From assembly GCF_004022705.2 (NCBI RefSeq), contig NZ_RZOY02000002.1:62001-126000 (forward strand): a stretch of DNA of 64,000 nucleotides, written 5' to 3'. Positions 57,882 through 64,000 of the stretch are shown here, piece by piece; the stretch's first letter is position 1, and every line of letters starts with the position of its first letter. The notes under the pieces are model-generated. The model did no database searches. It had not been told where the DNA came from and saw only the letters and a list, made by a program, of their open reading frames with translations. The position numbers and the translations under genes are program-made. This DNA is from Mesorhizobium sp. M2D.F.Ca.ET.226.01.1.1. Lineage in GTDB: Bacteria > Pseudomonadota > Alphaproteobacteria > Rhizobiales > Rhizobiaceae.

Positions 57882-58654
57882 GCCTGCTTGCCGTCTCCAA
57901 TCTCGCCAAGCGCTACCATCGCGGCAGCAAGCCGTTCGCGGCGGTCGATGACCTATCCTTCGAAATCAACCCGGCGGAGACGCTGGCGCTCGCCGGCCCC
58001 TCCGGCAGCGGCAAATCCACGATCGCAAGGCTGGTGCTGCGGCTGATCGAGCCCGATGCTGGCCGCATCGACTTCGAAGGCGGTGACTTCCTCGCGCTGT
58101 CGGGCGCCGCGCTACGCGCCCGCCGCGCCCGCCTGCAGATGGTGTTCCAGGATCCGCTCGCCGCCTTCAATCCGCGCGCGACCGTGGCGCGCGTGCTGGA
58201 CGATCCCTTGCGCATCCATAACATCGCTTCCCGTGCGGAGCGCCCGCGTCGGATCGCGGCATTGCTGGAACGCGTCGGCCTTGATGCGAGTCTCGCTACC
58301 CGCGCCATCCACGAGATTTCCGGCGGCCAGCGCCAGCGCGTGGCGATCGCCCGCGCCATCGCAACAAAACCGTCGCTGATCGTGCTCGACGAAGCGGTTT
58401 CGGCGCTCGATGTCTCGGTGCGCGGGCAGATCCTGGAATTGCTGCTCGACCTGCAAAGGCAGGAACGCATCGCCTATCTGTTCATTTCGCATGACCTCGG
58501 CGTCATTAGCGCCGTCGCCCATCGCGTCGTCATCCTCGATGCCGGCCGGATCGCCGAGAGCGGCGATGCCCGCGCCGTCATCGCCAATCCGCAGTCGGCG
58601 ATCGGCAAGGCCCTTGTCGACGCGGCACCGAGATTGAACAGGAACCGGCCATGA
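57878..58654 (+). CDS. Peptide-type ABC transporter ATP-binding protein 2 (DppF type)
   Basis: 258 residues from ATG 57878 (a longer in-frame extension overlaps the previous gene and is rejected). Walker A GPSGSGKSTIARLV (about 45), Q-loop FQDPLAAFNPRATVARVL, signature [15 protein letters not shown], Walker B LIVLDEAVSALDVSV, switch FISHDLGV. Second, non-identical ATPase of the dipeptide-type importer. Its stop codon lies in a short palindromic repeat. Confidence 0.94.
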   Translation: MSLLAVSNLAKRYHRGSKPFAAVDDLSFEINPAETLALAGPSGSGKSTIARLVLRLIEPDAGRIDFEGGDFLALSGAALRARRARLQMVFQDPLAAFNPRATVARVLDDPLRIHNIASRAERPRRIAALLERVGLDASLATRAIHEISGGQRQRVAIARAIATKPSLIVLDEAVSALDVSVRGQILELLLDLQRQERIAYLFISHDLGVISAVAHRVVILDAGRIAESGDARAVIANPQSAIGKALVDAAPRLNRNRP

Positions 58655-58693
58655 TCCCGCAAAGTGGCAACCGATTTGCGGACAACATCATGG
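58649..58693. repeat. Short palindromic repeat 'CATGATC...GATCATG', copy 2
   Basis: CCATGATCCCGC, AAAGTGGCAACCG, ATTTGCGGAC, ATCATGG. The TGA stop of the ATPase gene is part of its left arm. Related to 25184-25228. Confidence 0.6.
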
Positions 58694-58718
58694 TCAAACA
58701 ACAAAATCAGGAAGCATC

Positions 58719-59225
58719 ATGACCGATCCCGAAGCAGCCAGAGCCGAGAAACTGTCGCGCGAGCTCGACTCCGCTTTCCGCAACCGCGCCGATCTGTACC
58801 GCCTGTTCCTCGACGAGCTGACCGCCGAGCTCGGCGCCGAAAAGGCCGAAGCAGTGATGGTGCGCACGATCGAAAAACGCGGCCAGGAAGTCGCCGCGGC
58901 TGCTTTTGCCGATTTCGGCCCCAACGACGCGCCGGCGATCGGCGAAGCGTTCCTCTCCGTCAGCCCGGACGGCGGCCGCATGTATCCGACCGACGTCGAT
59001 CGCGGGCCGGACCAGATCGCCTTCAAGGTGAAGCGCTGCCCGCTGAAGGACGCCTGGGTCGAGGCCGGTGTCGGCGAGGAGAAACTCGCCACGCTCTGCC
59101 GCATCGCCGGCGCCTTCGACCGCGGCCTGTTCGAGGCCACCGGCGTGCGTTTCGCCAACACCACCTGGACGCCGGGTCATGGCCCCGGCTGCTGCCACAT
59201 CGCGCTGACCAATCGCGACGCTTAG
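58719..59225 (+). CDS. ATC-hydrolase family protein (L-2-amino-thiazoline-4-carboxylate hydrolase-like)
   Basis: 168 residues. The family pattern is evident: an N-terminal helical part (REKL-like AEKLSRELDSAFRNRADLYRLFLDELTAELG), the strand KVKRCPLKDAWVEAGV, LCRIAGAFDRGLFEATGVRF and the C-terminal GHGPGCCHIAL with two adjacent Cys. Known members open the thiazoline ring of ATC to give S- or N-carbamoyl-cysteine, but most relatives are untested. It is the last gene of the peptide-type ABC operon, so it probably acts on the imported compound. Confidence 0.8.
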   Translation: MTDPEAARAEKLSRELDSAFRNRADLYRLFLDELTAELGAEKAEAVMVRTIEKRGQEVAAAAFADFGPNDAPAIGEAFLSVSPDGGRMYPTDVDRGPDQIAFKVKRCPLKDAWVEAGVGEEKLATLCRIAGAFDRGLFEATGVRFANTTWTPGHGPGCCHIALTNRDA

Positions 59226-59233
59226 TCGGTTAC

Positions 59234-60019
59234 CTATTCGGCAAAGACGTGCAGCTCGCCGCCTGCCTCGTCGATCGCGGCGCGCAGTTCGGCTGCCGGC
59301 GCGCTGTCTGTGACGACATCGGAAATCTCGCTTAGCGCGCAGACGCGCTCCAGGCCGCTGCGGCCGAATTTGTCGTTGGTAACGACCAGCATCGTCGACA
59401 ATGACCGCCTCATCATTGCCCGCTTCACCGCCGCCGCGCCCGAGATCATGTCGCTCGGCCCTTCGGCGTTCAGCGCCGAGGCGCCGATGATGGCGACGTC
59501 GGCATTGTAGCGGCGTACGAACTCCACCGTGTCCTCGCCGAGCACTGCCGCCTCGCGGCTGTCATAGGTGCCGGGACAAAGGATGACGCGGAAGCCGGGA
59601 TTGGCGCCGGCCACCGAGGCGACGCCGATGGAGTTGGTAATGATCGTCAGATCCCGGCCGTGCTGCGAGAGGCTGCGCGCCACCTCATAGGTGGTCGACC
59701 CGCCATCGATCATCACGATCGAGCCTTTCTCGATCAGCCCGGCCGCGCCACGCCCGACGCGGGCCCGCTCCTCGACCATGGTGAGGCCGCGTTCGGCAAT
59801 CACCGGTTCCGACGTCACCAGCGAAATGGTGGCGCCGCCATAGGTGCGGTTGATGAGCCCCGCCTCGCCGAGCTCGATCAGATCGCGGCGGATGGTCTCG
59901 CCGGCGACGCCGATGCGGCGCGCCAGCTTCGAGATGCGGATCGATGCCGAGCGCCGCACCTCCGACAGGATCAGCTCATGTCGCTCCTTCTTCGTCAGTC
60001 GGCCCGGCTCGATGTTCAT
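59234..60019 (-). CDS. DeoR-family transcriptional regulator
   Basis: 261 residues. HTH at about residues 9-55 (RHELILSEVRRSASIRISKLARRIGVAGETIRRDLIELGEAGLINRTYGGA), then the phosphosugar-isomerase-like sensor domain with GSIVMIDGGSTTYEVARSL and TNSIGVASVAG. GAAGGGCG before the ATG. It is convergent with the ATC-hydrolase gene (8 bp) and next to the gamma-glutamyl polyamine genes; target unknown. Confidence 0.92.
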   Translation of the reverse strand: MNIEPGRLTKKERHELILSEVRRSASIRISKLARRIGVAGETIRRDLIELGEAGLINRTYGGATISLVTSEPVIAERGLTMVEERARVGRGAAGLIEKGSIVMIDGGSTTYEVARSLSQHGRDLTIITNSIGVASVAGANPGFRVILCPGTYDSREAAVLGEDTVEFVRRYNADVAIIGASALNAEGPSDMISGAAAVKRAMMRRSLSTMLVVTNDKFGRSGLERVCALSEISDVVTDSAPAAELRAAIDEAGGELHVFAE

Positions 60020-60101
60020 CGCCCTTCCCTAGCTGCAACACCGAAGACTCGGCCCCGGCGCCGCCAAACATTAGCCACGCCGGGGGCAGGAAAGCCAGCC
60101 C

Positions 60102-60186
60102 GGGGTCTGTTGGGATTCAGGTGAGAACCGGAAGCGCAGGAGATCGCCATTTGCAGGCCAGCCTCACCTGAATATCAGCAGACCCC
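60102..60186. repeat. Palindromic MITE-like repeat, copy 2 (internally shortened)
   Basis: 85 bases with ends GGGGTCTG and CAGACCCC and inner arms GATTCAGGTGAG / CTCACCTGAATATC. The inner AACCGGAAGCGCAGGAGATC and GCCATTTGCAGGCC match copy 1 (8384-8523), but the left inner half is deleted. It reaches into the stop codon of the neighbouring oxidoreductase gene. Confidence 0.75.
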
Positions 60187-61484
60187 TAGTGCCGCAGCCG
60201 GTCGCGCATCGCATACCACAGCATGCCGAGCACATAGAGCGGGCCGCGCAGTGCCGTGCCGCCCGGGAACGGCAGCGGCGTCAGCGTCGAGAACAGGTCG
60301 AGCCGCGAGGCGTCGCCTGTGATCGCTTCCGCCAAGAGCTTGCCCGACAGCGTCGACAGGATGACGCCCTTGCCGGAATAGCCATGCGCGAAATAGACCT
60401 CGCCATAGTGCCCGACATGCGGCAGGCGCGACGTCGTCACCGACACCAGCCCGCCCCAGGCGTGGTCGATGCGGCAGCCCTTGAGTTGCGGAAAGGTTTT
60501 TTCCATATGCGGCCGCACGAAGCCGGCAATGTCGGCCGGCGGCGACGGCGTGTAGCGCTCGCCACCGCCGAACAACAGGCGGCCGTCCGCCGACATGCGG
60601 TAGTAGTTGACGACGAACAACGTATCCGAGACGGCGACATTCGCCGGGATGACATTGCGCTCGCCCAACGGCTCGGTGGCGACGATATAATTGCCGACCG
60701 GCATGATGCGGCTGTTGACGCGCGGCTCGAGACCCTTGAGCAGCGCATCGCCGGCCAGCACCACATGCCTGGCGCGGACCGAGCCCTTGTCGGTGAATAC
60801 CCGAATGGAAGGCTCGCGCTCCAGCCGGACGGCGACCGAATTCTCATGGATGACGACGCCTGCGCCGGCTGCCGCGCGCGCCAGCCCCAGCGTATAGTTC
60901 AGCGGATGCATGTGACCGCCGAGCGGCTCGAACACCGCGCCCTGATAGGGCGTGTCCACCTTCTGCCGGGCCTCAGCCGCCGAGAGGATCTCGACATCGC
61001 TGAACTTCATCACCTTGGCCAGGCATTCGGCTTCGTCCTCGAAGTCGCGCATGTCGGAGTTGTTGACGGCGCCGACCAGATGGCCGGTCAGGCGCAAGTC
61101 GCATTCGATGCCGTGGCGCTCGATAATGTCGAGCACCAGCCCGCGCGCCTCGAAGGCCAGGTCGAAGAGAGCCTTCGCCCGTTCCGGTCCGAAGCTTTTG
61201 ACCAGGCCCCTGGCGCCTTTGCGCAGGCCCGGGATCATCTGGCCGCCGTTGCGTCCGGAGGCGCCCCAGCCGATCTTGCCACCTTCGAGCAGCACCACTT
61301 TAAGACCGCGCTCGGCTGCATGCAGCGCCGCCGACAGGCCTGTACAGCCGCCGCCCACCACCACCAGATCTGCCTCGACATCGCCGGCAAGTGCGGGATG
61401 GTCCGGCGCAGGAGCGGCCGTGGCCACATAGTAGGACTTGCCGATATCGAGACCGGAATTGAAACCTGTTGAACGCGAAGCCAT
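60186..61484 (-). CDS. puuB: FAD-dependent amine oxidoreductase (gamma-glutamylputrescine oxidase-like)
   Basis: 432 residues from ATG 61484 (the frame is open upstream but overlaps puuA). DAO-type FAD fold: DLVVVGGGCTGLSAALHAAERGLKVVLLEGGKIGWGASGRNGGQMIPGL (about residues 37-85), the AGDAL segment, and the late RLPHVGHYGEVYFAHGYSGKGV. PuuB oxidises gamma-glutamylputrescine to the aldehyde with hydrogen peroxide release. Starts 2 bases after the PuuA-like stop, so coupled. Other gamma-glutamyl amines are possible substrates. Confidence 0.88.
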   Translation of the reverse strand: MASRSTGFNSGLDIGKSYYVATAAPAPDHPALAGDVEADLVVVGGGCTGLSAALHAAERGLKVVLLEGGKIGWGASGRNGGQMIPGLRKGARGLVKSFGPERAKALFDLAFEARGLVLDIIERHGIECDLRLTGHLVGAVNNSDMRDFEDEAECLAKVMKFSDVEILSAAEARQKVDTPYQGAVFEPLGGHMHPLNYTLGLARAAAGAGVVIHENSVAVRLEREPSIRVFTDKGSVRARHVVLAGDALLKGLEPRVNSRIMPVGNYIVATEPLGERNVIPANVAVSDTLFVVNYYRMSADGRLLFGGGERYTPSPPADIAGFVRPHMEKTFPQLKGCRIDHAWGGLVSVTTSRLPHVGHYGEVYFAHGYSGKGVILSTLSGKLLAEAITGDASRLDLFSTLTPLPFPGGTALRGPLYVLGMLWYAMRDRLRH

Positions 61485-61486
61485 GG

Positions 61487-62857
61487 TCACACCTTGAGCA
61501 GCAGATGGTCGCGTTCCCAGGACGTCACGACGCTCTGGAACAAGTCTAGCTCGACGCTCTTCACGCGCAGATAAGTCTGGAAGAAATCCTCGCCAAGCAG
61601 CGCCTTCACGGGCTCGCAAACGGCAAAGCGGTCGAGCGCCTCCTCCATGGTTTTCGGCAGCGTGCTCTTGCTCTTATAGGCATTGCCGGTGGCTTCGGCC
61701 GAGCGCGCGAGTTTCTCCTCGATGCCGAGATAGCCGGCGATCAACGAGCCGGCCATGGCGAGATAGGGATTGGCGTCCGCCCCCGGCAACCGGTTCTCGA
61801 TGCGCCGCGCGGCGCGTCCGCCCATCGGCACGCGCAGGCCGCAGGAACGGTTGTCGTGCGACCATTCGATGTTGGCCGGCGCGCTGTGGTTCGGCCGGAT
61901 GCGCCGGTACGAATTCACGTTGGGCGCAAACAGCGGCATGATTTCGGGGACGTATTTCTGCAGGCCGCCGATGAAATGCGTGAACATCGCGCTGTCCTCG
62001 CCGTCCTCGCCTGCAAACAAGGGCTCGCCCTTCCGGTCGACGATAGACATGTGCAGATGCATCGAGCTGCCGGCCTGCGCGGCGATCGGCTTGGCCATGA
62101 AGGTGGCGTGCATGCCGTTCGCTTGCGCCGCCTGCCGCGCCAGGCGCTTGAACAGCAGCACCTTGTCGGCGAGCGCCAGCGGATCGCCATGCAGGAAGTT
62201 GATTTCGAGCTGCGCCGTGCCGGATTCATGGATCAGCGTCTCGAGCGGCAGGCCTGCTGCCGCCGCATGCGCATAGATGCGCTGGATGACCGGTTCAAAT
62301 TCCTCCAGCGCCTGCATGTCGTAAGGATGCTGCACGCTTTCCGGCCGGCCGTTGCGACCCACCGGCGCGGTCAGTGGCCGGTCCGGGTCGGGGTTGGGGG
62401 CCGTGAGATAGAATTCGAGCTCCGGCGCCATCACCGCGCGCCAGCCGCGCTGCGCATAAAGGTCGAGCACGGCTTTCAGCACATGCCGCGGCGAAGCCAT
62501 CCACGGCCGGTCATCCATGTGGAACGTGTCGGCGACAACATAGGCTCTGCCGGTGCTGCCGGGCGCAAGGCAAAGGCTGGAAACGTCCGGCACCATGCGC
62601 ATGTCCGGGTCGGAATAGGCAAAACCCTCGTCGATGGAGCCGGAATAGCGGCCGTCGATTGCGACCAGGAAGGCGCTGCTCGGCAGATAGAGCGCGCGGT
62701 CGTCGAGCGACTTGAGGAATTTCGCCCTCGGCAAGGTCTTGCCGCGTAGCACGCCGTTGACGTCGGGCACGAAGCATTCGACTTCCTTGATCGCGTGCGT
62801 CTCCAGCCAGCTTTGCGTGTCCGCGCCGGGGAATAGGGTGTTCAGATTGTCAGGCAT
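61487..62857 (-). CDS. puuA: Gamma-glutamylputrescine synthetase-like glutamine synthetase homologue
   Basis: 456 residues, GlnA-like fold. Beta-grasp N-terminal part (KEVECFVPDVNGVLRGKTLPRAKF), catalytic barrel with MAPELEFYL (metal Glu), ESGTAQLEINFLHGDPLALADKV, AGSSMHLHMSI (His for ATP/metal), NSYRRIRPNHSAPANIEWSHDNRSCGLRVP and the late ADANPYLAMAGSL. The adenylylation Tyr loop of true GlnA is not evident. With PuuB it makes up the first two steps of putrescine breakdown by gamma-glutamylation. Confidence 0.9.
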   Translation of the reverse strand: MPDNLNTLFPGADTQSWLETHAIKEVECFVPDVNGVLRGKTLPRAKFLKSLDDRALYLPSSAFLVAIDGRYSGSIDEGFAYSDPDMRMVPDVSSLCLAPGSTGRAYVVADTFHMDDRPWMASPRHVLKAVLDLYAQRGWRAVMAPELEFYLTAPNPDPDRPLTAPVGRNGRPESVQHPYDMQALEEFEPVIQRIYAHAAAAGLPLETLIHESGTAQLEINFLHGDPLALADKVLLFKRLARQAAQANGMHATFMAKPIAAQAGSSMHLHMSIVDRKGEPLFAGEDGEDSAMFTHFIGGLQKYVPEIMPLFAPNVNSYRRIRPNHSAPANIEWSHDNRSCGLRVPMGGRAARRIENRLPGADANPYLAMAGSLIAGYLGIEEKLARSAEATGNAYKSKSTLPKTMEEALDRFAVCEPVKALLGEDFFQTYLRVKSVELDLFQSVVTSWERDHLLLKV

Positions 62858-63239
62858 TGGTCATGTCCGTACGAAGGAGAAATCGCTTCGGCGGGCATGT
62901 CCGTTCCGGGTGGGGCGTTATCTAAGCTGCGTTATCCGAGGACGGACGCCCGCCTGATGGCCGGCCGCAAGGCCGGATGCGGAACGCCGTGCACCCCTTC
63001 GGTCCAGCCGTCGCGAACAACATGCGAGCCCACCTTGGTCTCCTCCGCGCGCTGCAGGTTCTCGTGGCGGCAGCAGCGCATGATCAGTGATGCCCCGCAC
63101 GCGCAAAAGAAATACCGCAGGCAACAAAAAGCCTGGCGCGGTATTGCTGTTTTGCGGCTTGCATGACTGATCCTGTCAAAGTGAGACTATGATTTGACCG
63201 ATGATAGGCGCCGACGCAAGTCCGCTTCGCTGGACCAGA
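62858..63239. other. Intergenic stretch with a hairpin and one weak small frame
   Basis: 382 bases. A bulged stem AATACCGCAGGC (63111-63122) / GCCT and GCGGTATT (63131-63145) lies near the middle. A 49-codon minus-strand frame (62932-63081, starting MRCCRHENLQRAEETKVG) has GC-rich third positions but no ribosome site, so it is not called. Nothing else seen. Confidence 0.4.
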
Positions 63240-64000
63240 TCAGCCGATGCTTTCACCGCCATCCACCACCAGCGCCTGTCCCGTCATGAAGGACGAGCGG
63301 TCTGAGACCAGGAACAGGATGGCCTCCGCGATCTCCTCCGCGCTTGCCCAGCGCCCCATCGGGATCTTGGTGCGGACATAATTCTCGATCGCATCGCGCC
63401 CGCCCATCTGCGCGATGAAGGGTTCGTTGAACGGCGTGTCGACCCAGCCCGGGCAAAGCGCGTTGATCCGCACATTGTGCTTTGCATAGTCGAGCGACAT
63501 CTGCCGGGTCATCGCCACCACGGCGTGCTTGGAGGTGGCATAAGCGATCATCTCGCGATCGTAGAAGACGCCGGAATTCGACGCCGTGTTGAGGATGACC
63601 CCGCCGCCTTGGGCGATCATCGCCGGCATGACGGTCTTCGCCGCCAGGAACTGCGCCCGCACGTTGATCCGCCATGAGGCGTCCATGCCGTCGGTGCCGA
63701 CTTCCGTCAGCGTGCCGCCGACCTGGATGCCGGCATGGCTGTGCAGGATGTCAATCCGGCCATGTCTGCCGAGCGTTCCCCCGATCAGGCCTTCCACGGC
63801 CGTATCGTCGCTGACATCGGTGGCGATCGCCTCGGCGCGGCCGCCGGCCTCACGAATGTCGGAGGCGGTCGCCTCACCGGCCGCCGGATCGCGGTCGGCG
63901 ATGACCACGACCGCGCCTTCCCTGGCCATGATCATGGCGCCGGCGCGGCCGATGCCCGATCCGGCGCCCGTGACAACGGCGATACGGTCTTTCAAGATCA
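63240..64000 (-). CDS. Short-chain dehydrogenase/reductase (5' end beyond the window)
   Basis: At least 251 residues of an NAD(P)-dependent SDR. Cofactor motif VTGAGSGIGRAGA (about residues 8-20 of the visible part), NAG replaced by SHAG (HSHAGIQVGG), catalytic Ser in NTASNSGVF, catalytic YATSK with Tyr/Lys, then PGWVDTPFN. Ends LVVDGGESIG, usual length about 250. The first possible start in the window is a TTG at 63995, and the frame stays open to base 64000, so the real start is probably outside. Substrate unknown. Confidence 0.9.
   Translation of the reverse strand, partial: ILKDRIAVVTGAGSGIGRAGAMIMAREGAVVVIADRDPAAGEATASDIREAGGRAEAIATDVSDDTAVEGLIGGTLGRHGRIDILHSHAGIQVGGTLTEVGTDGMDASWRINVRAQFLAAKTVMPAMIAQGGGVILNTASNSGVFYDREMIAYATSKHAVVAMTRQMSLDYAKHNVRINALCPGWVDTPFNEPFIAQMGGRDAIENYVRTKIPMGRWASAEEIAEAILFLVSDRSSFMTGQALVVDGGESIG

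Noticed and set aside
57242..58654. A 470-residue version of the DppF-type ATPase
   Set aside because: The extension overlaps the DppD-type gene in another frame; ATG 57878, overlapping the previous stop, gives the usual 258 residues.
62932..63081. 49-codon minus-strand frame beginning MRCCRHENLQRAEETKVG
   Set aside because: Composition is acceptable but there is no ribosome site, no recognisable domain and it overlaps a hairpin region, so it is mentioned only in the intergenic note.
63230..63242. CTGGACCAGATC near the SDR stop as a seventh TGGT-N3-ACCA operator
   Set aside because: The spacing does not fit the palindrome and the site lies at a gene end, not in a promoter region.

Overview
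The window looks like a chromosomal stretch of a Mesorhizobium-type alphaproteobacterium (Rhizobiales). The reasons are the high GC content with strongly GC-biased third codon positions, the density of ABC uptake operons, a C-P lyase cluster carrying a relic of the fosX gene known from Mesorhizobium loti, and many rhizobial-type palindromic intergenic repeats. I saw no rRNA, tRNA, CRISPR array, IS transposase, integrase or phage gene. The first and last genes run off the window.

Layout. 1-6835: a glucose/mannose-type (GtsABCD-like) sugar ABC operon with a TIM-barrel isomerase and a Gfo/Idh/MocA oxidoreductase, transcribed away from a LacI-family repressor; two matching operators lie between them. 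6832-8259: 6-phosphogluconate dehydrogenase. 8503-11754: a copper-handling operon (CopC-CopD fusion, YcnI-like, PCu(A)C, DUF2946-like). 11854-19683: a GntR-FCD regulator with two winged helices, an altronate-dehydratase-type enzyme, a ribose-type ABC transporter and a zinc polyol/aldonate dehydrogenase, probably a sugar-acid route. 19979-31825: phosphonate locus phnF, phnGHI, fosX remnant, phnJKL, a hexapeptide transferase, a DUF1868 2H-phosphoesterase-like gene and phnCDE1E2; phnM, phnN and phnP are not in it.

32050-39885: two divergent sugar/sugar-acid catabolic operons (three isomerase/epimerase barrels, a Gfo/Idh/MocA oxidoreductase, an enolase-superfamily dehydratase, a GntR-FCD regulator, a D-2-hydroxyacid dehydrogenase). 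39930-42092: a small secreted protein, an amidase and a GFA-fold protein. 42328-47995: a sugar-type ABC transporter with two different ATPases and a 73-residue membrane protein. 48392-51696: a TetR regulator divergent from a UPF0261 (Tm-1-like) / PEP-hydrolase-like / cupin trio. 51827-59225: an M24 metallopeptidase divergent from a Tat-exported peptide-type ABC transporter whose operon ends in an ATC-hydrolase-family gene. 59234-64000: a DeoR regulator, PuuB- and PuuA-like genes for gamma-glutamyl polyamine breakdown, and an SDR dehydrogenase.

Themes. A palindrome of the form TGGT-N3-ACCA recurs upstream of the 32-39 kb operons and the 42-48 kb transporter, with weaker versions before the 53 kb operons. 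This suggests one GntR-FCD regulon, possibly governed by the regulator at 38033. Every solute-binding-protein gene of the five ABC operons is followed by a hairpin. Several palindromic repeats begin inside or right behind stop codons, and one forms the whole C-terminal tail of PhnJ and the ribosome-binding site of phnK.
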